A stretch of 34,635 bases of DNA, from NCBI GenBank assembly GCA_003539375.1, contig DPPH01000272.1, positions 1-34,635 on the forward strand, given 5' to 3'. Of the stretch, positions 8,553 to 14,718 are shown piece after piece. Source of the stretch: Clostridiales bacterium (GTDB taxonomy: Bacteria > Bacillota > Clostridia > Tissierellales > Dethiosulfatibacteraceae). The notes beneath the pieces were generated by a model. The model did not search any database and had not been told where the DNA came from. It was given only the letters and a program-made list of their open reading frames with translations. The translations under genes were made by a program, and so were the position numbers. Numbering within the stretch: position 1 is the first letter of the stretch; each line of letters begins with the position of its first letter.

Positions 8553-8588
8553 AGGGACGCTAAAAGTCCATAAGGGACTATTATTAAG
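8553..8588 (+). promoter_or_regulatory. CggR-operator-like tandem repeat upstream of gap
   Basis: AGGGAC (8553-8558), six bases, AGTC (8565-8568), four bases, AGGGAC (8573-8578), six bases, then TAAG (8585-8588). The spacing equals the published Bacillus subtilis CggR operator, two CGGGAC-N6-TGTC units separated by four bases. Both units deviate in sequence, the second one strongly in its right half. GGAC and GTCC could also pair as a short RNA hairpin. Confidence 0.5.
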
Positions 8589-8614
8589 TTTATTATATAA
8601 AATACTTAATAATA
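8579..8614. repeat. AT-rich inverted repeat in the gap upstream region
   Basis: An 11-base arm at 8579-8589 (TATTATTAAGT) is matched by its complement at 8604-8614, with a 14-base loop. No T tract follows on the plus strand. It sits between the trpS terminator and the gap promoter. It may be a regulator site, a secondary terminator for readthrough, or chance in AT-rich DNA. Confidence 0.5.
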
Positions 8615-8625
8615 TTAATTAATAC

Positions 8626-8658
8626 TTGATTATTACATTATTTATGTTATCATATAAT
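8626..8658 (+). promoter_or_regulatory. Candidate gap promoter
   Basis: TTGATT (8626-8631), a 16-base spacer, then TATCAT (8648-8653) with TG plus one base in front (extended -10). A perfect TATAAT at 8653-8658 overlaps it but would need a 21-base spacer. The start would be around 8660-8665. Confidence 0.55.
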
Positions 8659-8671
8659 TGTAAAAGAAAAT

Positions 8672-8692
8672 CGGGACACATTAAGTCTTAAT
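8672..8692 (+). promoter_or_regulatory. Third GGGAC half-site and a small palindrome in the gap leader
   Basis: CGGGAC (8672-8677), six bases, AGTC (8684-8687): the same unit and spacing as at 8553. It overlaps a 13-base palindrome ATTAAG-T-CTTAAT (8680-8692). It lies downstream of the -10 box, in the 5' leader, a position from which a bound protein could block transcription. Confidence 0.45.
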
Positions 8693-8705
8693 TATAGGAG
8701 GAAAA

Positions 8706-9713
8706 ATGAAAAAGAAAGTAGCCATAAACGGTTTTGGAAGAATAGGAAGATGTGCATTTAGGTCATATTTAGAAAAGGGTTCGGATAACATTGAGATAGT
8801 TGGAATAAATGGCATTAGAAATCCAGAAGAGGGTTTATTTAACTTCATCCATGACTCAATATACGGCAAATTTGAAGAAAATATAGAAGTAAAAGATGAT
8901 TATTTTTTATTTAAAGATCAAAAAATTAAAATCACAAATGAAAGAGACCTAAGTAAGCTTCCATGGAAAGAGTTAGATGTTGATATAGTAATCGAATCTA
9001 CAGGTAAATTTACTGATAAAAAAAGTGCCTCAAAACATATAGAAGCAGGAGCAAAGAAAGTTGTAATATCTGCCCCAAGCAAGGATGCAGATTTAACAGT
9101 TGTAATGGGTGTAAATGAAGAAAAATATGATTCTAAAAATCATAATATTATATCTAATGCATCTTGCACAACTAATTGTTTAGCACCTTTAGCTAAAGTA
9201 CTTCTTGATGAATATGGAGTATTTACTGCAGAAATGACTACAATTCACTCCTATACAAGTAATCAAAATTTATTAGATGCGGTAAACAAGAAGGATTTAA
9301 GAAGGTCGAGAGCGGCGGCTATGTCATTAATACCTACTACTACAGGAGCTGCAAAAGCTATAAAAGAAGTTATTCCTGAACTTGATGGTCAGATAGATGG
9401 TATGGCAGTAAGAGTTCCTACTTCGGCAGTATCTCTAGTTGATTTAGTAGTAAACTTAAATAAAGAAGTAACTAAAGAAGAAATCAACAATCTTCTTAAA
9501 GAAAAAGCAGAAGGAGAACTTAAAGGAATATTAGGTTTTTCAAAGGAGCCATTGGTGTCGGTGGATTATATTAAAGACTCTAGATCATCTATAGTAGATG
9601 GATTGTGTACAGATGCTATCGAAAAAACCGTAAAAATAATATCTTGGTATGATAATGAATGGGGATATTCGAACAGGCTAGTCAATTTAACTGAATACAT
9701 AGCATCAAAATAA
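8706..9713 (+). CDS. gap: Glyceraldehyde-3-phosphate dehydrogenase, type I, with NADP-type cofactor pocket residues
   Basis: Phosphorylating GAPDH interconverting glyceraldehyde-3-phosphate and 1,3-bisphosphoglycerate, 335 residues, normal length. The Rossmann fold starts at INGFGRIGR (7-15). Catalytic Cys154 is in SNASCTTNC, His181 in TTIHSYT, then DLRRSRAAA and PTTTGAAKA, ending with WYDNEWGYSNR. Oddities: the acidic residue after Asn in the usual V-IND motif (Asp32 in Bacillus numbering), which binds the NAD ribose, is Gly36 here (INGIRNPE), and the usual Leu-Pro (187-188) is Ala192-Val193. These point to NADP or dual use. AGGAGG precedes the ATG. It is a lone gene: no cggR, pgk, tpi, pgm or eno beside it. 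GAPDH identity is sure; the cofactor is inference. Confidence 0.95.
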   Translation: MKKKVAINGFGRIGRCAFRSYLEKGSDNIEIVGINGIRNPEEGLFNFIHDSIYGKFEENIEVKDDYFLFKDQKIKITNERDLSKLPWKELDVDIVIESTGKFTDKKSASKHIEAGAKKVVISAPSKDADLTVVMGVNEEKYDSKNHNIISNASCTTNCLAPLAKVLLDEYGVFTAEMTTIHSYTSNQNLLDAVNKKDLRRSRAAAMSLIPTTTGAAKAIKEVIPELDGQIDGMAVRVPTSAVSLVDLVVNLNKEVTKEEINNLLKEKAEGELKGILGFSKEPLVSVDYIKDSRSSIVDGLCTDAIEKTVKIISWYDNEWGYSNRLVNLTEYIASK

Positions 9714-9720
9714 TTTGCAA

Positions 9721-9749
9721 TTGACAATAAATTTATAATTTGATATTAT
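9721..9749 (+). promoter_or_regulatory. Sigma-A promoter of the valS T-box operon
   Basis: Perfect -35 TTGACA (9721-9726), a 17-base spacer and TATTAT (9744-9749) preceded by TG plus one base (9741-9743). The start would be near 9756, immediately before the T-box leader. It begins only 7 bases after the gap stop; no hairpin terminator separates gap from it. Confidence 0.85.
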
Positions 9750-9756
9750 TTTAATA

Positions 9757-9991
9757 ATTAAATAAGATGCATTGATAAAGAGGAGTAATTGTATAAACTT
9801 TAAGAGATTGGATTTTGAAAGCTGGGAGAATCCATAAGTAAATATACAAGGAAGGTAGCTTTTGAGCATATAATCTGAACTTAAGTAGGATTATACGGAA
9901 ATTTCCGTTATAAAATTAAGAGCCAAATTGGAACTAAGGTGGTACCGCGGGTATTCTCGTCCTTAAAAGGAATGAGAATACCCGCTAATTT
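9757..9991 (+). promoter_or_regulatory. T-box riboswitch leader, valine specificity
   Basis: A tRNA-sensing leader that lets transcription proceed when tRNA-Val is uncharged. The Stem I base pairs GTATAA (9791-9796) with TTATAC (9891-9896), the next stem pairs 9805-9809 with 9872-9876, and a distal stem pairs AAAGCT (9818-9823) with AGCTTT (9857-9862). The likely specifier is GTA (Val) at 9885-9887. The T-box core AAGGTGGTACCGCG is at 9936-9949; its TGGT bulge (9940-9943) matches an acceptor end ACCA, as in tRNA-Val. The downstream valS agrees. The Stem I pairing was worked out by eye, so the specifier frame is less certain than the T-box itself. This stretch accounts for the gap between gap and the next gene. 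Confidence 0.95.
9947..9990 (+). terminator. T-box-controlled terminator
   Basis: A 12-base-pair GC-containing stem pairs 9947-9958 (GCGGGTATTCTC) with 9974-9985 (GAGAATACCCGC), followed by TAATTTT. Its 5' arm overlaps the T-box core, so antiterminator and terminator are mutually exclusive. Confidence 0.95.
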
Positions 9992-10023
9992 TGTGTAAAA
10001 TAATATTTAAAGTTGGTGGTTAT

Positions 10024-10194
10024 ATGTACAATTTAGGTGTCGGTTTACTGCTTCTAGGAGCACTAATTGTTTTTGGGGCAGATAAATTATTTAAAAAAGA
10101 AAAAATAAAAACGATGAAGGACCTGCTTATAGTAAAAGGAGTAGGTTTAGTAATTACTGTAATCGGGATGATTATAATGATAAAATTAAACTAG
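10024..10194 (+). CDS. Small two-segment membrane protein of unknown function, under T-box control
   Basis: A 56-residue protein with two hydrophobic segments (about 3-19 and 35-54, the latter VKGVGLVITVIGMIIMIKL) joined by a lysine-rich loop (KLFKKEKIKTMK). The ATG at 10024 follows GGTGGT (10015-10020). An in-frame TTG at 9991 would lie at the end of the T-box terminator and lacks a binding site, so I reject it. It sits between the valine T-box and valS, with valS starting 8 bases after its stop, so both are induced together on tRNA-Val starvation. I do not recognise the family. Function is unknown. Confidence 0.75.
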   Translation: MYNLGVGLLLLGALIVFGADKLFKKEKIKTMKDLLIVKGVGLVITVIGMIIMIKLN

Positions 10195-10202
10195 GAGGTT
10201 TT

Positions 10203-12845
10203 ATGGAAAATTTAGCAAAAAAATATAATCCAAAAGAATTTGAAGATAGAATATACAAAATGTGGAATGAAAATGGATATTTCAAAGCAGACCCTAATGA
10301 TGAAAAAGAACCCTTTACAATAGTTCTTCCACCACCAAATATTACTGGACAGCTTCATATGGGCCATGCACTAGATCATATACTTCAAGATATCTTAATA
10401 AGGTGGAAAAGAATGGATGGCTATGAAGCCCTATGGCTACCGGGAACCGACCATGCCAGTATTGCTACTGAAGTAAAAGTGGTTGAAAAATTAAGAAGTG
10501 AAGGCTTAGAAAAAGACCAAATAGGAAGAGAAAAGTTTTTAGAAAAAGCTTGGGAATGGAAGGAAGAATACGGTGGAAGAATAACTCAACAGATGAAAAA
10601 ACTTGGGAATTCCTGCGACTGGTCTAGAGAAAGATTTACTATGGATGAAGGCTGTAGTAAGGCAGTTAATGATGTTTTTGTAAAACTATACGAAAAAGGA
10701 TTAATATATAGGGGAAATAGAATTATAAACTGGTGTCCAGATTGTCTTACATCCCTTTCGGATATAGAAGTAGAACACGAAGAAAAAGATGGGAAATATT
10801 ATTATGTAAAGTACTACTTTGTAGATAATGATGATGAATACTTTACTATAGCTACAACAAGACCTGAAACAATATTTGGAGATACAGCAATTGCTGTACA
10901 TCCTGATGATGAAAGATATCAAAAATACATTGGTAAAAAAGTAGTTGTACCTATTGTTGGAAGAGAAATTGAAATAATTGCCGATGAGTATCCTGATATG
11001 GATAAAGGTACAGGAGCATTAAAAATTACCCCATCACATGATCCTAATGACTTTGAAATTGGTAAAAGACATAATTTAGAAGAAATTTCATGTATGAATG
11101 AAAAAGGTATTATGAATTCCTATGCCGGAAAATACGAAGGAATGGATAGGTATGAATGCAGAAAGGCTTTTGTTAAAGATTTAGAAGATAAAGATTTGAT
11201 TGTAAAAGTTGAAAAAACTGAGCATTCTGTTGGTACTTGCTACAGATGCAATACTGTAATAGAACCTAGAATTTCAGAACAGTGGTTTGTAAAAATGGAA
11301 CCATTAGCAGGTCCTGCAATTGAAGCTGTTAAAAAGGGTAAAACAAAATTCGTACCGGAAAGATTCGATAAAATTTATTTTCACTGGTTAGAAAATATTA
11401 GAGACTGGTGTATATCCAGACAACTTTGGTGGGGTCATAGAATTCCAGCATACTACTGTCAGGATTGTGGAGAAGTTATTGTATCAAAGGATAAACCAAA
11501 AAAATGCACTAAATGTGGGAGCGGAGATTTAAAACAAGATGAAGATGTTTTAGATACATGGTTTAGTTCAGCTTTATGGCCTTTTTCCACACTCGGTTGG
11601 CCGGAAGAAACAGAAGATTTAAAATATTTTTATCCAACGGATGTTTTAGTAACTGGATATGACATAATTTTCTTCTGGGTTATAAGAATGATGTTTTCGG
11701 GAATTGAACATATGAATGAAGTTCCTTTTAAGCACGTATTAATTCATGGTCTTGTAAGAGATGCCGAAGGCAAAAAAATGAGTAAATCCTTAGGAAATGG
11801 AGTAGATCCACTAGAGGTTATAGATGAATTTGGTGCTGATGCCCTTAGATTCATGTTAGTTACTGGACTGACTCCTGGTAATGATACTAGGTATCAAATT
11901 GAAAAACTTGAAGCCAGCAGAAACTTTGCAAATAAATTATGGAATGCTTCAAGATTTGTATTGATGAATTTGGATGAAAAAGCAACATTAGAAGCCGAAG
12001 AAAAAGATTACAAGAGTGAAGATAAATGGATATTATCAAGGATTAACAAAGTTACTGAAGAAGTAAATAAAAATCTAAGTAACTTTGATTTAGGCCTTGG
12101 GCTACATAAAATTTATGAGTTTATATGGAATGAGTACTGCGATTGGTATATTGAACTAGTTAAACCTAGATTGTACGGAGAAAATGAAAAAGACAAAAAT
12201 ACAGCATTATACGTTCTAGTAAAGGTAATGAAGGACATGTTAAAATTACTTCACCCATTTATGCCTTTTATTACAGAAGAAATATGGCAGTATCTACCGG
12301 GAGGTGAAGATGCACTCATAGTAAGCGATTGGCCTAAAGTAGATATTGACAAATCCTACCAATCTTCAGAAGAAGAGATAAATTTTGCTATGGAAATAAT
12401 CAAAAGCATAAGAAATATAAAAGCTGAAATGGATGTTAAACCTTCTAAAAAAATTAAGGGGTATTTTGTACCTAAAAACCAAAAATATAAAGAATATTTA
12501 ATAAACATAGAAAGACACTTAGACAATCTAATCAACTTAGAAGAAATGAAAATTGCAGTAAGTAAAGATGAAATAAAAGAAGATGCTGCATCTTCAGTAA
12601 TAGATGGCCTTGAAATATATTTGCCTCTATCAGAACTTATTGATTTTGAAAAAGAAAAAGAGAGATTAGCTAAAGAAAAAGAAAAATTAGAATCAGAAAT
12701 AAAGAGAGCTGAAGGTAAACTTAAAAATAAGAGTTTTGTTGAAAAAGCTCCAGAAAAAATTGTTAATGAAGAAAAAGACAAATTAGAAAAGTATAAAGAT
12801 ATGTATCAAAAAGTACTTGATAGGATAAATCAAATTAATAGTTGA
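10203..12845 (+). CDS. valS: Valyl-tRNA synthetase
   Basis: Class I synthetase charging tRNA-Val, 880 residues, normal bacterial length. HIGH motif HMGH is at 52-55 (PPPNITGQLHMGHAL). The CP1 editing domain contains TIATTRPETIFGDTAIAVHP and DPNDFEIGKRH. Cys pairs WCPDC, CYRC, YYCQDC and CTKC look like zinc-binding sites, and DTWFSSALWPFSTLGWP is conserved. KMSKS is at 525-529. The anticodon-binding domain follows, and the C-terminal coiled-coil arm is at about 810-878 (FEKEKERLAKEKEKLESE). AGGAGG precedes the ATG. Expression is governed by the T-box at 9757-9991. No clear terminator follows; a weak AAAGT/ACTTT hairpin at about 12856-12873 lacks GC. Confidence 0.98.
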   Translation: MENLAKKYNPKEFEDRIYKMWNENGYFKADPNDEKEPFTIVLPPPNITGQLHMGHALDHILQDILIRWKRMDGYEALWLPGTDHASIATEVKVVEKLRSEGLEKDQIGREKFLEKAWEWKEEYGGRITQQMKKLGNSCDWSRERFTMDEGCSKAVNDVFVKLYEKGLIYRGNRIINWCPDCLTSLSDIEVEHEEKDGKYYYVKYYFVDNDDEYFTIATTRPETIFGDTAIAVHPDDERYQKYIGKKVVVPIVGREIEIIADEYPDMDKGTGALKITPSHDPNDFEIGKRHNLEEISCMNEKGIMNSYAGKYEGMDRYECRKAFVKDLEDKDLIVKVEKTEHSVGTCYRCNTVIEPRISEQWFVKMEPLAGPAIEAVKKGKTKFVPERFDKIYFHWLENIRDWCISRQLWWGHRIPAYYCQDCGEVIVSKDKPKKCTKCGSGDLKQDEDVLDTWFSSALWPFSTLGWPEETEDLKYFYPTDVLVTGYDIIFFWVIRMMFSGIEHMNEVPFKHVLIHGLVRDAEGKKMSKSLGNGVDPLEVIDEFGADALRFMLVTGLTPGNDTRYQIEKLEASRNFANKLWNASRFVLMNLDEKATLEAEEKDYKSEDKWILSRINKVTEEVNKNLSNFDLGLGLHKIYEFIWNEYCDWYIELVKPRLYGENEKDKNTALYVLVKVMKDMLKLLHPFMPFITEEIWQYLPGGEDALIVSDWPKVDIDKSYQSSEEEINFAMEIIKSIRNIKAEMDVKPSKKIKGYFVPKNQKYKEYLINIERHLDNLINLEEMKIAVSKDEIKEDAASSVIDGLEIYLPLSELIDFEKEKERLAKEKEKLESEIKRAEGKLKNKSFVEKAPEKIVNEEKDKLEKYKDMYQKVLDRINQINS

Positions 12846-12859
12846 TTTTTTCATGAAAG

Positions 12860-12865
12860 TATAAT
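12860..12865 (+). promoter_or_regulatory. Candidate -10 box for the guanine riboswitch operon
   Basis: A perfect TATAAT lies 29 bases before the aptamer. The best -35 candidate, TTAATA at 12835-12840, is poor with a 19-base spacer. Readthrough from valS is an alternative source of transcript. Confidence 0.4.
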
Positions 12866-12894
12866 AAACTTTTTATTGTTGTAATTAAATATTT

Positions 12895-12962
12895 CTCGTA
12901 TAAGTTTGACGATAAGGGTCAAATGTTTCTACAAACTACCGTAAATAGTTACAGGCTACGAG
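12895..12962 (+). promoter_or_regulatory. Guanine-class purine riboswitch aptamer
   Basis: P1 pairs CTCGTA (12895-12900) with TACGAG (12957-12962). The conserved core is present: TATAA in J1/2, then P2 with its loop GATAAGG, TTTCTAC in J2/3, and P3 (AACTA with TAGTT) with loop CCGTAAA. The base just before the P1 3' strand, which pairs with the ligand (position 74 of the B. subtilis xpt aptamer), is C at 12956. This gives guanine/hypoxanthine rather than adenine specificity. xpt directly downstream agrees. Confidence 0.95.
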
Positions 12963-12998
12963 TTCTAAACAAAATAAATTTTGTATTTGTTTTGTTAT

Positions 12999-13029
12999 GA
13001 ACTCTGCTTTTAGCAGAGTTTTACTTTTT
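12999..13029 (+). terminator. Riboswitch-controlled terminator before xpt
   Basis: The stem pairs AACTCTGC (13000-13007) with GCAGAGTT (13013-13020), loop TTTTA, followed by a T-rich tract. An alternative pairing, GAGTTC (12960-12965, including the last P1 bases) with GAACTC (12999-13004), uses part of the same arm. Ligand-bound aptamer keeps P1 closed and lets the terminator form: an OFF switch. Confidence 0.9.
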
Positions 13030-13043
13030 ATAAAGGAGTTTTT

Positions 13044-13610
13044 ATGGAGTTACTAAAAGAAAAAATCTTAAAAGACGGAAAAGCAGTGGGGGATAATATT
13101 GTTAAAGTTGATTCTTTTCTTAACCATCAGATAGATATTGAACTTTTACAAAATATTGGAAAAGAATTTTATGAAAGGTTCAGAAATGATGACATAAATA
13201 AGATCTTAACAATAGAAGCCTCAGGCATAGCTATAGCTGCGATAACTGCTTTGTATTTTAAGGTTCCAGTTGTTTTTGCTAAAAAAACACAGTCTTTAAA
13301 TTTAGATAAAGATACTTATACTAGTAAGGTTTATTCTTATACCAAGGAAAAACATTACGATATAAAAGTATCAAAGAAATATTTAAAAAAAGAAGACAAT
13401 ATTTTAATTATAGATGATTTTTTAGCAAGAGGACAGGCAGCATTAGGACTTTGTAACCTGGTAGAACAAAGTAAAGGTAATGTAAAAGGTATTGGTATAG
13501 TTGTAGAGAAAGGTTTTCAAGATGGCAGAGAACTGCTATTAGAAAAAGGTTTTAAATTAGAATCTTTAGCAATTGTTAGAAAAATTTATGAAGGAAAAAT
13601 TATTTTCTAA
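13044..13610 (+). CDS. xpt: Xanthine phosphoribosyltransferase
   Basis: Purine salvage enzyme converting xanthine and PRPP to XMP, 188 residues, close to the B. subtilis Xpt length. The PRPP-binding motif is NILIIDDFLARGQAA (about 119-133). The N-terminal LLKEKILKDG and FLNHQID are typical of Xpt and separate it from hypoxanthine or adenine transferases. The ATG follows AAAGGAG. First gene of a guanine-riboswitch operon whose other genes form a nucleoside importer, so salvage and uptake are switched off together when guanine is abundant. The B. subtilis partner pbuX is not here; an ABC importer takes its place. Confidence 0.95.
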   Translation: MELLKEKILKDGKAVGDNIVKVDSFLNHQIDIELLQNIGKEFYERFRNDDINKILTIEASGIAIAAITALYFKVPVVFAKKTQSLNLDKDTYTSKVYSYTKEKHYDIKVSKKYLKKEDNILIIDDFLARGQAALGLCNLVEQSKGNVKGIGIVVEKGFQDGRELLLEKGFKLESLAIVRKIYEGKIIF

Positions 13611-13624
13611 AACAGGAGGAGAAA

Positions 13625-14710
13625 ATGAGGAAATTTTTATTATTAATTTTATCACTCGTATTAGTATTATCTATGGTTGCATGTGGAACTGAAGGTGATC
13701 AACCATCAGGAGAAGAAGAGGACTTAACAGTAGGTTTCATATACGTTGGGCCTATTGGTGATGGAGGGTACACCTACGCTCACGATCAGGGAAGACTATA
13801 TCTTGAGGATAATTTAAACGTTAATACGATATATAAAGAATCCGTTCCGGAAACACAAGAAGTAGAACAAGAAATAAGAAATATGATAGATCAGGGTGCA
13901 AAGGCAATATTTGCAACAAGTTTTGGATATATGGATTATGTAGCTAAGGTATCAGAAGATTATCCAGAAGTTGCTTTTTTCCACTGTTCAGGATATAAAA
14001 CCACTGATAATTTGGCTACATATTTTGGTAGAATATATCAGCCGAGATATTTAAGTGGTATAGTAGCAGGTTTAAAAACAGAAACAAACAACATAGGCTA
14101 TGTTGCTGCTTATCCTATACCGGAGGTTATAAGAGGAATAAATGCATTCACACTTGGAGTACAATCAGTAAATCCTGATGCTGTAGTAAGAGTAAAGTGG
14201 ACTTCTACATGGTATGACCCAGCAACAGAAAAAGAAGCTGCAGTTGCTCTAATCGATGAAGGTGCAGATATTATTGCTCAACACCAAGATACAACAGGCC
14301 CACAACAAGCTGCAGAAGAAAGAGGAGTATACTCAATAGGATACAACACAGACATGGCAGAAATGGCACCAGAAGCATATATGACTGCTCCAATTTGGAA
14401 CTGGGGACCATATTATGTTGAACAGGTACAAAATGTAATTGATGGAAACTTCCAATCTCATCAATACTGGGGTGGTATGGAAGATGATGTTGTTAAATTA
14501 GCACCATTGACAGAATTAGCACCAGAAGGAGCCGAAGAGGCAGTAGAAGAAGCAAAAGAAAAGATTTTAAATGATGAGTTAATAATATTTGAAGGACCAA
14601 TTTACGATCAGGAAGGAAATCTAAAGGTTGAAGAAGGACAGCAGATGACTGACGAAGAAATGCTAAATATGATGTGGTTTGTTGAAGGTATAGAAGGAAA
14701 TATAGAATAG
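13625..14710 (+). CDS. BMP-family (PnrA-like) nucleoside-binding lipoprotein
   Basis: Solute-binding lipoprotein of a purine nucleoside ABC importer, 361 residues. The signal ends in the lipobox SMVAC with lipidated Cys20. The mature part has VGFIYVGPIGDGGYTYAHDQGR and later IFATSFGYMDYV, ATYFGRIYQPRYLSGIVAG, IIAQHQDTTGPQQAAEERG and SIGYNTDM, all typical of the Bmp/PnrA family. AGGAGG precedes the ATG, 14 bases after xpt. Position between xpt and the transport ATPase under a guanine riboswitch supports purine or purine nucleoside as substrate. Which nucleoside is not readable from sequence. Confidence 0.92.
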   Translation: MRKFLLLILSLVLVLSMVACGTEGDQPSGEEEDLTVGFIYVGPIGDGGYTYAHDQGRLYLEDNLNVNTIYKESVPETQEVEQEIRNMIDQGAKAIFATSFGYMDYVAKVSEDYPEVAFFHCSGYKTTDNLATYFGRIYQPRYLSGIVAGLKTETNNIGYVAAYPIPEVIRGINAFTLGVQSVNPDAVVRVKWTSTWYDPATEKEAAVALIDEGADIIAQHQDTTGPQQAAEERGVYSIGYNTDMAEMAPEAYMTAPIWNWGPYYVEQVQNVIDGNFQSHQYWGGMEDDVVKLAPLTELAPEGAEEAVEEAKEKILNDELIIFEGPIYDQEGNLKVEEGQQMTDEEMLNMMWFVEGIEGNIE

Positions 14711-14718
14711 AGGTTTAT

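Noticed and set aside
8554..8568. GGAC/GTCC as a simple RNA hairpin in the gap upstream region
   Set aside because: Only four base pairs and upstream of the likely promoter, so probably not transcribed with gap; the repeated GGGAC-N6-AGTC pattern explains it better as a protein site.
9991..10023. Upstream in-frame TTG as start of the small membrane protein before valS
   Set aside because: It falls at the end of the T-box terminator tract and has no ribosome binding site; ATG 10024 has one and gives a sensible protein.
12356..12781. 141-codon open frame on the minus strand inside valS
   Set aside because: It is antisense to the well-conserved valS C-terminal region, Ser/Phe-rich as expected from reversed Glu/Lys codons, with no ribosome binding site or family resemblance.
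12842..12865. TTGATT with TATAAT as a promoter of the xpt operon
   Set aside because: The spacer is only 12 bases; the TATAAT is kept as a possible -10 with a weak alternative -35.
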